A stretch of DNA of 64,000 bases from Halolamina sediminis. Lineage in GTDB: Archaea > Halobacteriota > Halobacteria > Halobacteriales > Haloferacaceae. Of this stretch, positions 33,633 through 42,281 are shown one piece after another. Where the stretch lies: NCBI RefSeq assembly GCF_001282785.1, contig NZ_CVUA01000001.1, forward strand, positions 496,001-560,000, in the 5' to 3' direction. Positions within the stretch are counted from its first letter, which is position 1. Each line of letters begins with the position of its first letter. Below the pieces are notes generated by a model that was not told the DNA's origin, ran no database searches, and was given only the letters and a program-made list of their open reading frames with translations. The position numbers and the translations under genes are program-made.

Positions 33633-35054
33633 ATGAGTGCCATCGACGACGTCCACGAGGAACTCGACGCGGACGTCTCCGTCGAGGAGTTCGAGGAGAT
33701 GGTGGCGGAGAAAGTCGAGGAGATGGGTGGCCTCGCGGACGACGAGACGGCGGCGATGCTGGTCGCCCACGAACTCGAGGACGAGGGCGGCGAGGTCGAG
33801 AGCGTCGCGGACATCGAACCCGGCATGGACGACGTGAAGTTCGTCGCCAAGCTGGTCTCGATCGGCGAAAAGCGGACGTTCGAGCGCGACGGCGACCAGC
33901 CCGACGGGCAGGTCGTCAACACCGAGGTCGCCGACGAGTCCGGCCGGATCCGGCTCTCGCTGTGGGACGAGATGGCCGAGTCCGCGCTCGAGGAGTTGGA
34001 GGAGGGCGACGTGCTCCGGATCGCTGGCCGCCCCAAGGAGGGGTACAACGGCGTCGAAGTCTCGGCGGACAAAGCCGAGATCGACCCCGACGTGGAGATC
34101 GACGTGTCGCTGACCGACAGCTACACCGTCGAGGAGCTCTCGATGGGGCTCTCGGACGTGACCCTCGTCGGGAAACTGCTCGACGTGGACGACCAGTACC
34201 GGACGTTCGACCGCGACGACGGCACCGAGGGCCGGGTCGGAAACGTCGCGATCGGCGACGAGACGGGCCGTATCCGGGTGACACTCTGGGACGAGGCCAC
34301 CGACCTCCTCGAGGAACTCGACGCCGACGAGGTCGTCGAGGTCGTCGACGGCTACGTCCGCGAGCGCGACGGCGACCTCGAACTGCACGTCGGCTCGCGG
34401 GGCACCATCGAGGCGGTCGACGAGGACGTCGAGTACGTTCCCGAGACGACGGACATCGCCGACGTGGAGATGGACGACACCGTCGACATCGCGGGCGCGG
34501 TGATCGAGACCGACGACAAGCGCACGTTCGACCGCGACGACGGCTCCGAGGGGCAGGTCCGGAACGTCCGCGTCCGTGACGACAGCGGCGACATCCGGGT
34601 CGCGCTCTGGGGTGAGAAAGCGGATCGTGACATCACGCTCGCAGACCGGGTCGCGTTCACCGACGTGGAGATCCAAGACGGCTGGCAGGACGAACTCGAG
34701 GCCTCCGCCGGCTGGCAGTCCACCGTCTCGATCCTCGACGGCGAGGCCGACGTGGCGGGGGCCGACGCGGGTAGTGACGAGAAGACCCCGCCGTCGGCCG
34801 ATCAGGGTGGTCTCTCCGCGTTCGGCGAGGACGGCGACGGCGCCGACGGGCTCCGCGACGAGGAGAGCGGAAGCGGTGACGGCGAGGCGGTCGAGTTCAC
34901 CGGCACCGTCGTCCAGTCCGGTAGCCCAGTCGTCGTCGACAACGGCGAGGAGACACGCAGCGTCGAGACGAGCGAGAGCGTCCAACTCGGCGAGGAGGTC
35001 ACCGTTCGCGGGGTCGAGCAGGACGGCCGCATCGACGCCGACGAGTTGCTCTGA
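33633..35054 (+). CDS. RPA-like single-stranded DNA-binding protein with several OB folds
   Basis: 473 very acidic residues. Three successive OB-fold repeats share the pattern VKFVAKLVSIGEKRTFERDG / VTLVGKLLDVDDQYRTFDRD / VDIAGAVIETDDKRTFDRDD, each followed by GRIRLSLWDE-like strands. A low-complexity linker leads to a fourth, shorter OB-like segment (VEFTGTVVQSGSPVVVDNG). It should coat ssDNA in replication and repair, as the haloarchaeal RPA proteins do; it may correspond to Rpa2 of Haloferax. No zinc finger is seen. A GCTTAACC box ~28 nt upstream supports ATG 33633. Confidence 0.85.
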   Translation: MSAIDDVHEELDADVSVEEFEEMVAEKVEEMGGLADDETAAMLVAHELEDEGGEVESVADIEPGMDDVKFVAKLVSIGEKRTFERDGDQPDGQVVNTEVADESGRIRLSLWDEMAESALEELEEGDVLRIAGRPKEGYNGVEVSADKAEIDPDVEIDVSLTDSYTVEELSMGLSDVTLVGKLLDVDDQYRTFDRDDGTEGRVGNVAIGDETGRIRVTLWDEATDLLEELDADEVVEVVDGYVRERDGDLELHVGSRGTIEAVDEDVEYVPETTDIADVEMDDTVDIAGAVIETDDKRTFDRDDGSEGQVRNVRVRDDSGDIRVALWGEKADRDITLADRVAFTDVEIQDGWQDELEASAGWQSTVSILDGEADVAGADAGSDEKTPPSADQGGLSAFGEDGDGADGLRDEESGSGDGEAVEFTGTVVQSGSPVVVDNGEETRSVETSESVQLGEEVTVRGVEQDGRIDADELL

Positions 35055-35129
35055 GCCGCTCCGGGGCTGTACCGCACGCTCGGGCCTGGAAGGACACACT
35101 TAGGTTTCACCCGTTACACTCGCTGACCG

Positions 35130-37031
35130 ATGGATCGTTCCTCGCTCCCCGACGCCCTCCGCCGGACCGACGATACGGTCCGTGCCGTGCTCGTCGTGGT
35201 CGCCGCCGGGCTGGTCGCCCGTCTCCTCTTCCTCGGCCAGCGCGTCGCCCACTTCGACGAGGGACGCGTGGCGTACTGGGCCCTGCACTACCTCGAGACG
35301 GGCGAGATCAGCTACCGGTACATCGTCCACGGCCCGCTCGCACAGTATGCCGACGCGCGGGTGTTCGCCGTCCTCGGTCCCACCGACTTCTCGATGCGGC
35401 TGTTCGTCGCCGTCGTCGGTGCGCTGCTCCCGCTCTCTGCCCTGCTGTTCCGCCAGCGCCTGCGCGACACGGAGACGGTGATCGTCGCCGTCCTGCTCGC
35501 GTTCAACCCGATCGTGCTCTACTACTCACGGTTCTACCGCAGTTCGCTGCTGGTCGCGGCGTTCATGTTCGTCGCGTTCGGCTTCGGCCTCCGCGCGGTG
35601 GACGACGCCCGGCCGCGGCTGCTCTACCCCGCCTTCGCGTTCGGCGCGCTCGGCTTCGCGGCCAAGGAGAACGCGCTGGTGTACCTGATGTGCTGGGTCG
35701 GCGCGGGCGCGCTCCTGCTCGACTTCTCGCTGATGCACCCCCGGCACTACGACTCGGGGATCGAGGCCGTCGCTGCCCGGGTGGCGCCCTACGCCGACGC
35801 GCTGCGTGACCCGGAGCGCTCGACCGATGCCGCCGTCTGGACGGTCCTCACGGCGCTCACGCTGCTCGTGATGGGCTACGCCGCGCTGTCGGGCTGGCCC
35901 GCGACCGCCGTCGTGGCGGCGCTGGTGCTGCTGGTCTCGCTGACGATGCTCGTCGACGTCGTCCGTCCGGACGGGCACGCCATCCGGTGGGGCGGCGCGC
36001 TGTTGGGGAGTCTCGGGCTGTTCTTCCTCGTCTCGCTGTTCTTCTACGCCCCACGAACCGTCGGCTCGGGCGTCGGCCTCTGGGACGCCGTGTTCAACCC
36101 CCTCCGCTTCCCCGCACTCCTCGACGCGACGTGGGGCGATATCCGCCCCGGACTGGAGTACTGGTTCGGCGGGAGCGTCGAACCGAAATGCGGCGAGGAG
36201 ACGATCATCGGCGGCTACGTCTGCTTCCTCGAACACACGGCCTCGGTGCTCGCGAACTACGCGCTAGTCGTCGTGCCGTTCGCGGCGCTGGGGTTCGTCG
36301 TCGCGCGCTACGCCGGCGACCGCCCGCGCTCGCTGGTGATGTTCGCGGGCTACTGGGGGTTCGTCAGCATCCTCGGCTACCCGCTGGCGACGGACATCCG
36401 CGCCGGCTGGATCATGGTGAACGCGATCGTCCCGCTGGTGATCCCGGCCGCCGTCGCGCTGGGGCTGGTGGTCCGCTGGGGCTGGCAGTCACTCGCCGCG
36501 GAGGACCGCGTCGGCACCGTGCTGACCGTGGCGCTGCTGCTGCTCGTCACCGGGGCGATGCTCGTCCCGGCCGCCTCGGCGTCGTACGTCAACCCCACCG
36601 CCGACGACAACGAGCTCGTCCAGTACGCCCAGCCCCAACAGGAGTTCCGAGAGACGTTCGACGACATCGGCGCGATCGCGCCTACACACGATGGGACCGA
36701 CCTCCTGGTCTACGGCGAGGAGCTGGTCGTCGAACCCGGCACTGGCGGCGGGATGGCCCCGGAGTGTCTCAACCTCGGGCACGCACTCCCGCTCCACTGG
36801 TACATCGCCGCCGACGACGTGACCCAGCAGTGTGCGTACAACGAGACCGAACTCGAGTCACAGATCGAGGCGAGCCAGCCCGCGGTCGTGATCGCCCACG
36901 TCGACCACGACGACACGGTCGACGCCGCGCTCGGCGACGGGTACGAGCGCCGTCAGCACCACCTCCGGACGATGGGCCGTGAGGTCGTCGTGTACATCGA
37001 CGACGAGGCGCTGGCGGAGGCAGAACAGTGA
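35130..37031 (+). CDS. Agl23-like (TIGR03663) PMT-superfamily membrane protein
   Basis: 633 residues with about twelve membrane helices. The first loop has HFDEGRVAYWALHYLETG, the acidic motif of GT39/PMT-type glycosyltransferases, and YYSRFYRSSLLVAAFMF follows. The C-terminal ~130 residues form a soluble extracellular domain (LLVYGEELVVEPGTGGG ...). The group is annotated as flippase activity-associated protein Agl23 and linked to N-glycan transfer across the membrane; biochemical proof is limited. The stop overlaps the next gene by 4 nt. Confidence 0.8.
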   Translation: MDRSSLPDALRRTDDTVRAVLVVVAAGLVARLLFLGQRVAHFDEGRVAYWALHYLETGEISYRYIVHGPLAQYADARVFAVLGPTDFSMRLFVAVVGALLPLSALLFRQRLRDTETVIVAVLLAFNPIVLYYSRFYRSSLLVAAFMFVAFGFGLRAVDDARPRLLYPAFAFGALGFAAKENALVYLMCWVGAGALLLDFSLMHPRHYDSGIEAVAARVAPYADALRDPERSTDAAVWTVLTALTLLVMGYAALSGWPATAVVAALVLLVSLTMLVDVVRPDGHAIRWGGALLGSLGLFFLVSLFFYAPRTVGSGVGLWDAVFNPLRFPALLDATWGDIRPGLEYWFGGSVEPKCGEETIIGGYVCFLEHTASVLANYALVVVPFAALGFVVARYAGDRPRSLVMFAGYWGFVSILGYPLATDIRAGWIMVNAIVPLVIPAAVALGLVVRWGWQSLAAEDRVGTVLTVALLLLVTGAMLVPAASASYVNPTADDNELVQYAQPQQEFRETFDDIGAIAPTHDGTDLLVYGEELVVEPGTGGGMAPECLNLGHALPLHWYIAADDVTQQCAYNETELESQIEASQPAVVIAHVDHDDTVDAALGDGYERRQHHLRTMGREVVVYIDDEALAEAEQ

Positions 37032-37669
37032 CTGACGAGACGCCGGCGACGGCGGCCGACGCGCTGCGTGCCGGCGTCGCCGCCCACAACGTCGGCGAGT
37101 ACGACATCGCCCGGGCCATCTGGGCGGGCGAGACCCCGATGGCTCCCGAGACCGGCCCCGACGATTCGCTCCGGACGGGGCTCGCGGCGTTCGCGACGGC
37201 CGTCCTCGACGCGCGCCGCGGGGGGTGGACCGTCGCCCTCGCTGCGGCCGAAGAGGCCGACTCAGAACTCGCCGCCGCCGACCCACGCGACGACCCCACT
37301 GGCGTCGATCTCACGCCGGTCGAGCGCTGGCTGGCAGCGTTCCGCGCCGATCCAGCGCTCGCCGAGCGGTCGCCGCCGCCGCTTCTCTCTATCGGCGGGG
37401 AGCAGCCCACGCCCGGGGAGCTACCCCTCTCGGCGGCCGCGCTGGTCGCCGTCGCCGTCGCGACCGGTATCGGCGACGATCCCGAGGTCGTGGTCGACGC
37501 CGTCCGGTACGCCCGCGAGAGCGATCAGCCGGAGAGCACGCGCTACGCGACGTTCGTTCGGGACTACGCGGACGCCGACGCGAGTCAGCGATCCATCGTC
37601 TTCGAACGGCTCTCGTCGATGGTCCAGCGAGAGCGCCGGAAGGAGGACGACGTCTCGGGGCTGTTCTAG
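37028..37669 (+). CDS. Helical protein coupled to the Agl23-like gene
   Basis: 213 residues starting at GTG within the previous stop (GTGA), so translationally coupled. The N-terminal half resembles a DUF309/TPR-like helical repeat (LRAGVAAHNVGEYDIARAIW) and the C-terminal half is helical (VVVDAVRYARESD, FVRDYADADASQRS). No catalytic motif is seen. It may be a cytosolic partner of the membrane protein; otherwise unknown. It ends 4 nt into the convergent MOSC gene. Confidence 0.68.
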   Translation: MTDETPATAADALRAGVAAHNVGEYDIARAIWAGETPMAPETGPDDSLRTGLAAFATAVLDARRGGWTVALAAAEEADSELAAADPRDDPTGVDLTPVERWLAAFRADPALAERSPPPLLSIGGEQPTPGELPLSAAALVAVAVATGIGDDPEVVVDAVRYARESDQPESTRYATFVRDYADADASQRSIVFERLSSMVQRERRKEDDVSGLF

Positions 37670-38478
37670 TCGACGACTTCCACGGCGTCGCCGACGCGGA
37701 GCGTCGCTCCGCGATCTCTTTCGGGCACTTGCCCGATCAGCATCAGCGTGTAGAAGTGGTCGAACGCCGCCTCGTCGGCCCACTCCGGGAACGTCTTCTC
37801 GCGCTTCTCGAGGAACCGCTGCCGGAACGCCGGCGTCGGCTCGCCCGTCTCGGGGTCGCGTTCGGGCACGACACAGCGGGCACAGGGGGTCACCCCCTCG
37901 ATCCGGACGCCGCCGACCTCGAACGCCGGGGCGTCGTCGCCGACGAAGCGGTCCTCCCAGAACGCCGGCACGCCGGAGACTTCGAGGTTCGCACGCAGGC
38001 GCCGGCGCGCGCCCTCGACGCGCAGGTCGTCGAACCACGAGGCGACGGCCGAAAGCGTCGCGGTGCTGATCACCGACGGCCCCATCTCCCGACGGTCGAC
38101 GAACCCCCGCGACGCGTCGCGCCGGAGGGTGAGATCGGCGTCGAAGAACTCGGAGAACCACGCCCCGGCCGCCGCGCGCTCGTCGTCGAGGTCGAACTCG
38201 CGACGCTCGCCGTCGGCGGTCTCGACGGTCAGCGTCGTCGTTCTGGGGTCGTACGCGGTGTCGAGCTCGTGGAACCGGTCGCTGTGCTTGGCGTTGAACA
38301 CGCCGTTGTCGTGGGGGTTGCCGTCGACGTCGTCGCTCTCGGATGCGACAGCAGCGTCGAACAGCGCGAACTCCCGGTCGCCCGCGAGCGTGCCACCGTC
38401 GAGAACCTCGCAGGATTCGAGTTCCGTGGCGTCGAGCCCCTTCACGGGGTAGATCCGGACGCGTTCGAGTCTGGACAC
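37666..38478 (-). CDS. MOSC-domain sulfur-carrier protein (MOSC_N + MOSC)
   Basis: 270 residues: an N-terminal beta-barrel (RVRIYPVKGLDATELESCEV) and a MOSC domain. The conserved cysteine expected to carry sulfur or bind molybdenum cofactor is in EGVTPCARCVVPERDPETGE. The layout matches YcbX/mARC-type proteins, which reduce N-hydroxylated compounds or move sulfur. An electron partner is not encoded nearby. Confidence 0.88.
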   Translation of the reverse strand: MSRLERVRIYPVKGLDATELESCEVLDGGTLAGDREFALFDAAVASESDDVDGNPHDNGVFNAKHSDRFHELDTAYDPRTTTLTVETADGERREFDLDDERAAAGAWFSEFFDADLTLRRDASRGFVDRREMGPSVISTATLSAVASWFDDLRVEGARRRLRANLEVSGVPAFWEDRFVGDDAPAFEVGGVRIEGVTPCARCVVPERDPETGEPTPAFRQRFLEKREKTFPEWADEAAFDHFYTLMLIGQVPERDRGATLRVGDAVEVVD

Positions 38479-38567
38479 GGCTGGGAGTAGCCCCCCGCGG
38501 ACATAGATGTTCGTTCCCGCTCATGTTCGTGCCCGCGTTTAACTGCCGGCGGGCCGTACTGTTCGGT

Positions 38568-39041
38568 ATGGTTTCTCCCGGCGACTCCGCACCAGTGTTC
38601 TCAGCGACGAACGGCACGAGCGACCACGAGGATTTCGACCTCGACGACCACCTCGGCGACGGGCCGGTCGTGCTCGCCTTTTTCCCCGGCGCGTTCACGC
38701 CGCCCTGCACCAACGAGATGGTCGCGCTGCAGGAACGCCTCGGCGAGTTCGAGGCCGCCGGGGCGACGGTGTTCGGGGTTAGCGCCGACTCGCCGTTCTC
38801 TCAGGGGGCGTTCCGGGAGGAGCACGGCATCGAGTTCGACCTCGTGAGCGACATGGCCGGCGAGGCGATCCGGGCGTACGGGCTGGAGATGGACATCCCC
38901 GATCTCGGCCTGTTCGACATCGCGAACCGCGCGGTGTTCGTGCTCGACGACGGGGGGACGGTGACGTACTCCTGGGTCGCCGACGATCCGACGAACGAAC
39001 CCGACTACGAGGCCGTGATCGCGGCCGTCGAGGACGCGTAG
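38568..39041 (+). CDS. Peroxiredoxin (AhpC/Bcp-like, 1-Cys)
   Basis: 157 residues of thioredoxin fold. The peroxidatic cysteine is C47 in FPGAFTPPCTNEM; no other cysteine exists, so it is a 1-Cys peroxiredoxin needing an external reductant. It reduces hydrogen and organic peroxides. ATG 38568 gives MVSPGDSAPVF, the normal start. Immediately downstream, on the opposite strand, lies the remnant of an azf-like gene. Confidence 0.9.
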   Translation: MVSPGDSAPVFSATNGTSDHEDFDLDDHLGDGPVVLAFFPGAFTPPCTNEMVALQERLGEFEAAGATVFGVSADSPFSQGAFREEHGIEFDLVSDMAGEAIRAYGLEMDIPDLGLFDIANRAVFVLDDGGTVTYSWVADDPTNEPDYEAVIAAVEDA

Positions 39042-39165
39042 CTACTCGGTGTCGTCCTTCGGCTCCCTTTCGAACGTGAACTCCGCGGAGTTGTCCACGG
39101 GCTCGTAGCCGAGCACCTCTTTGGTGCGCTTAAGCCAGTAGTACTTTCGCGTGAAGTCATACACA
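39042..39165 (-). pseudogene. 3' remnant of an azf-like epimerase/dehydrogenase gene
   Basis: Read on the minus strand this encodes a C-terminus (RKYYWLKRTKEVLGYEPVD, then NSAEFTFEREPKDDTE and stop) matching the last ~37 residues of the intact protein at 42282-43079 (RKYYSLERAKAVLGYEPVD, NSAAYTFDGEP...). Similarity stops at about 39165, where the sequence turns A/T-rich. DNA similarity is high but not exact (roughly three quarters by eye), so it is not a fresh duplication. It directly abuts the peroxiredoxin stop, as an intact convergent gene would. Confidence 0.85.
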
Positions 39166-39328
39166 GTGAAATATCGGTGTGCTAGTACTACTGAATCAGT
39201 ATGGTTAAAAAAACTGTGTCGAATCAGCCGGTAAGTGGGATTGCGAATCTATCGACAATCTATCTTCGCGAACAAGGATGGCTCCCATCGATTAATGGAC
39301 TAGTACTGGGAACAAGGAAGCGGATAGA
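39166..39328. other. A/T-rich left edge of the island, no gene
   Basis: Composition drops sharply from neighbouring DNA. The short plus-strand ORF beginning near 39201 runs antisense into the glycosyltransferase gene and shows no recognisable motif. No inverted repeat or tRNA is visible at the edge. Confidence 0.6.
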
Positions 39329-40825
39329 TCAATCGTCGAACCCTTTACGGGTCATCTCTCCCCACTCAGTGTTACCGCGGATGAACTTCGGAATTCCTGT
39401 GAACTTTATCAAGGTGCGTATTTGTCGATAACCAATATTCTCGAGAACGCCAAGAGCCATCAGCTGAGCTATTTGGGTGACTTTTCGATATCTTCGGAAC
39501 GTCCACACTTCTGCGTAGGTCGCGTACCAAGACAGGAATATCCCGAACCCGCTGGTAACCAAAAAGAATAGGACGAACGGGGCAGGTTTGAACAAGCCAA
39601 GAACGACAGCAATTGGTAACACGAGATAGCCTACCGACTCTACCAGTGGGCCGATGACTTCCGCGATAAGGAAATACGGGAGTGCGAACATCCCGATTCG
39701 ACCGTATCGTGGATTGAATAACATCTGGCGGTGAGTAATCAAGTTCTCGATTAGCCCGTTGTACCAGCGACGTCGCTGAGCCATAAGCACCGACCACCGT
39801 TCTGGAACCTCTGTCCAAGCAACTGGAGCAGGAACGAAAGAAATTGTGTACTCTTCACCTGCATCAATCATATGTTTATGCAAACGGATAACTAAATCTA
39901 GGTCCTCTGTAAGTGTGTCCGTTCGATACCCACCTATATCTTGAACTATATCGGTCCGAAAAACTCCAAATGCACCGGAGAGAATAATCAACAATCCTAG
40001 CGAATCGAGGCCCGCTCGACCCGAGTAAAAGGCCCGGAGATACTCAAGTACTTGAATTCCTGGTAGATATTTATTGGGAAATTCTGGGGTAGATATGTCG
40101 CCATCTTCAACTCGATTACCATTCGCCACACGAACCGTTCCGCCGGCTGCGATAACCGATTTCTTCTCACGAATAAAGGGCTTGACTACCTCATTGAGTC
40201 CGGAACGGTCAAGAATTGTATCTGCGTCGATAGTACAGAAGAGTTCCTGCTCAGTAAACCAAACTCCGGCGTTGACTGCATCACTACGACCACCATTTTC
40301 TTTGTCGATAACGTAGAGACTTGGATGCGCTGACGATCGGTACACCTGTTTCACTGGTTCAGTAGGGAAGTCGATTGGACACGGAGCAGCGACAGATCGT
40401 AAATCAAAGGTTTCAATCAATACATCAAGCGTGGCATCGTCGGACCCATCGTTAATTACGATCGTCTCATTGTCTTGGTACTCAAGGTTGATCGACGATC
40501 GAACGGAGTCAACGATGACTTGCTCTTCATTATATGCGGGAATAATAACTGCAACTCCCGGCAAAAATGGAGAATTCAACGTCTCGTACGGTGGATCCCA
40601 TTCAGCAAGACGGAACTCCGTCTGTAATTTTGGGAGTGCGACCGTATGAATGGTGAGGTACAGCACATTGATTAATATATAAAGTAAGATCGCAAACCAG
40701 CCGAACATCTGAATCATCCCAGCAAGTGCTTCCTCGAAAAAAAGTTGTACGAGGGGCACAAAATCAACGGAGGAACTCGTAATCAAGATAATAGGGTTGC
40801 TTTCCATCATTATCTGTATTATCAT
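39329..40825 (-). CDS. Membrane processive glycosyltransferase, family 2 (polysaccharide-synthase-like)
   Basis: 498 residues. One or two N-terminal helices, then a cytosolic GT2 domain with PGVAVIIPAYNEEQVIVDSV, TIVINDGSDDAT, TIDADTILDRSGL (DxD), TLTEDLDLVIRLHKH (ED base) and QRRRWYNG (the QxxRW acceptor motif), then four C-terminal helices. This is the architecture of PgaC, hyaluronan and cellulose-type synthases, so it likely makes and exports a surface polysaccharide. The preferred ATG (40825) shares one base with the upstream stop (TGATG). Codon use is markedly less GC-rich than the chromosome. Confidence 0.88.
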   Translation of the reverse strand: MIIQIMMESNPIILITSSSVDFVPLVQLFFEEALAGMIQMFGWFAILLYILINVLYLTIHTVALPKLQTEFRLAEWDPPYETLNSPFLPGVAVIIPAYNEEQVIVDSVRSSINLEYQDNETIVINDGSDDATLDVLIETFDLRSVAAPCPIDFPTEPVKQVYRSSAHPSLYVIDKENGGRSDAVNAGVWFTEQELFCTIDADTILDRSGLNEVVKPFIREKKSVIAAGGTVRVANGNRVEDGDISTPEFPNKYLPGIQVLEYLRAFYSGRAGLDSLGLLIILSGAFGVFRTDIVQDIGGYRTDTLTEDLDLVIRLHKHMIDAGEEYTISFVPAPVAWTEVPERWSVLMAQRRRWYNGLIENLITHRQMLFNPRYGRIGMFALPYFLIAEVIGPLVESVGYLVLPIAVVLGLFKPAPFVLFFLVTSGFGIFLSWYATYAEVWTFRRYRKVTQIAQLMALGVLENIGYRQIRTLIKFTGIPKFIRGNTEWGEMTRKGFDD

Positions 40826-41991
40826 CAATCTGTCTCTGTCGTGCTCAATTCATTGCTCGCAGGAATTCGATTTAGTTCTTTTTTCCAAACCCAGGATCTC
40901 TTGGCCTCTACTGAGAGGGACCTTTGAGGTCGGTGGTTGTGATAAAGCAAAGTATCAATGATTGCTTGCCGAACGCGTTCACTTGGTTCATTATTGAGCC
41001 GAACTTCAAGACGTGTAAGCTCAAATTCACCCCCCCAGTCGCAAATCGTTCTTGCTGCAGCTAGTCGAACACGCTTATTTTCATCTTCTACTGCCATCAA
41101 AAGACTATCTAAGACCTGATTAGAGGTTTCAGGTTCGAAACTCCGGAGTGCCATCACAGCAGCCTCACGAACTTGCGCGTTCTTCTCCTCTATCGCCATT
41201 TCCAACCACGGAGGCGGTGCGCCAATAACAACCCCCAATTCGTCAAGTTCGCTGATTACATATAGGATTTGAACAAGTTCCGTTTGACTTAGGCGGTCAG
41301 TCATCTTTGCAATTTCTGCAACGAGGAGGTTTGGTGCTCGCTGCCCAACTTCGTAAATCACCCCCATTCCTATCACCGCAAGTTCCTCCCCAGATTCATC
41401 GAATAAAAACCCGAGAGCATCGCGATAAGCGGTTTCAGTATGTACACTCATCAAAGCTTGCGCGGCTGCTCCTCGAAGAAGAGAATCTTCTTGGCATTGG
41501 GGGCAGAGCATATCGACCGATGGCGGAGAGCGAAGTAGGGTTAGGGATGTCAACCCATTGAGTCGGCTGATACGGTCACCCTCTTCAATTTGGTTCGCCG
41601 CTGTTTCCTCCAACCCAAGGTCAATGGCAAGTCGCCGTAGATGTACGGCATCACAGTCCGTTGCCTCATACAGTAGGCTACGAACGATCCTACGTGCAGA
41701 AGCTTGTTCGCGTGGGGAAAGTTTATTTATAAAAGATTCCCAGTCTCCTGGTTCCTCTCTTAATCGGTCTTGGATTAGTTCTTCTACGCGAGAGTCAACA
41801 CTATTTCTTCGTATATCTTTCAACCTTTTAATAAATGCATAGCCGAGAGTGAACACCTCTAGCAGAAGGAGGAAAAATGCTAGCCCGACAACGACCAGCA
41901 TAATCTCTATCATCGAAAAAGAAGGAATCATCTGAAAGGGAAAAAGAATCGTTTCGGGTAATAAGCTGACTCTGTCAGAAGAATGTATCAT
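40825..41991 (-). CDS. Membrane-anchored HEAT-repeat protein, partner of the glycosyltransferase
   Basis: 388 residues. One N-terminal membrane helix (MLVVVGLAFFLLLLEVFTLGY, about 31-51) is followed by a mostly helical cytosolic part with HEAT-type repeats, e.g. DSLLRGAAAQALMSVHTE, NAQVREAAVMALRSFEPE, NKRVRLAAARTICDWGGE and SERVRQAIIDTLLYHNH. A CPQC pair lies near residue 166. HEAT repeats bind other proteins; coupling to the GT2 gene suggests it regulates or scaffolds the synthase. Same low-GC composition. Start 41991 uncertain: M21 or M27 would also keep the helix. Confidence 0.8.
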   Translation of the reverse strand: MIHSSDRVSLLPETILFPFQMIPSFSMIEIMLVVVGLAFFLLLLEVFTLGYAFIKRLKDIRRNSVDSRVEELIQDRLREEPGDWESFINKLSPREQASARRIVRSLLYEATDCDAVHLRRLAIDLGLEETAANQIEEGDRISRLNGLTSLTLLRSPPSVDMLCPQCQEDSLLRGAAAQALMSVHTETAYRDALGFLFDESGEELAVIGMGVIYEVGQRAPNLLVAEIAKMTDRLSQTELVQILYVISELDELGVVIGAPPPWLEMAIEEKNAQVREAAVMALRSFEPETSNQVLDSLLMAVEDENKRVRLAAARTICDWGGEFELTRLEVRLNNEPSERVRQAIIDTLLYHNHRPQRSLSVEAKRSWVWKKELNRIPASNELSTTETD

Positions 41992-42281
41992 ATGTATACC
42001 ACTAATGAACGAGTCTGTGTATGACGCACTAACTTATGAGTATTGGGGGAGAATTTGTATGTTATAGTGTTCGTCTGTACTTATCGATTCAACGAGTGAG
42101 GTGCAGATCTATGACACTCTTTCTATCATTTAATCCCAAAGAATAGGGATCTCCGAGATCAAGCAACAGGAGAACCGACAGATGGCGACGACCCACCAAC
42201 ACTGTGTGTATGACTACGCAGAGCGGGATACAGATAGCTCCCGCTCAGAGGCATACGTCTCGAAGCTTGTTGGTGGGAAAT
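41992..42281. other. A/T-rich right edge of the island, no convincing gene
   Basis: 290 bp between the HEAT gene start and the azf-like stop. It holds the presumed island promoter (minus-strand CTCATAAGTT about 42031-42040). An ORF from ATG 42182 reads into the azf gene antisense and looks spurious. GC rises abruptly near 42280. Confidence 0.5.

Noticed and set aside
39201-39431. 76-codon plus-strand ORF at the left edge of the island
   Set aside because: Runs antisense into the end of the glycosyltransferase gene and shows no recognisable motif or promoter.
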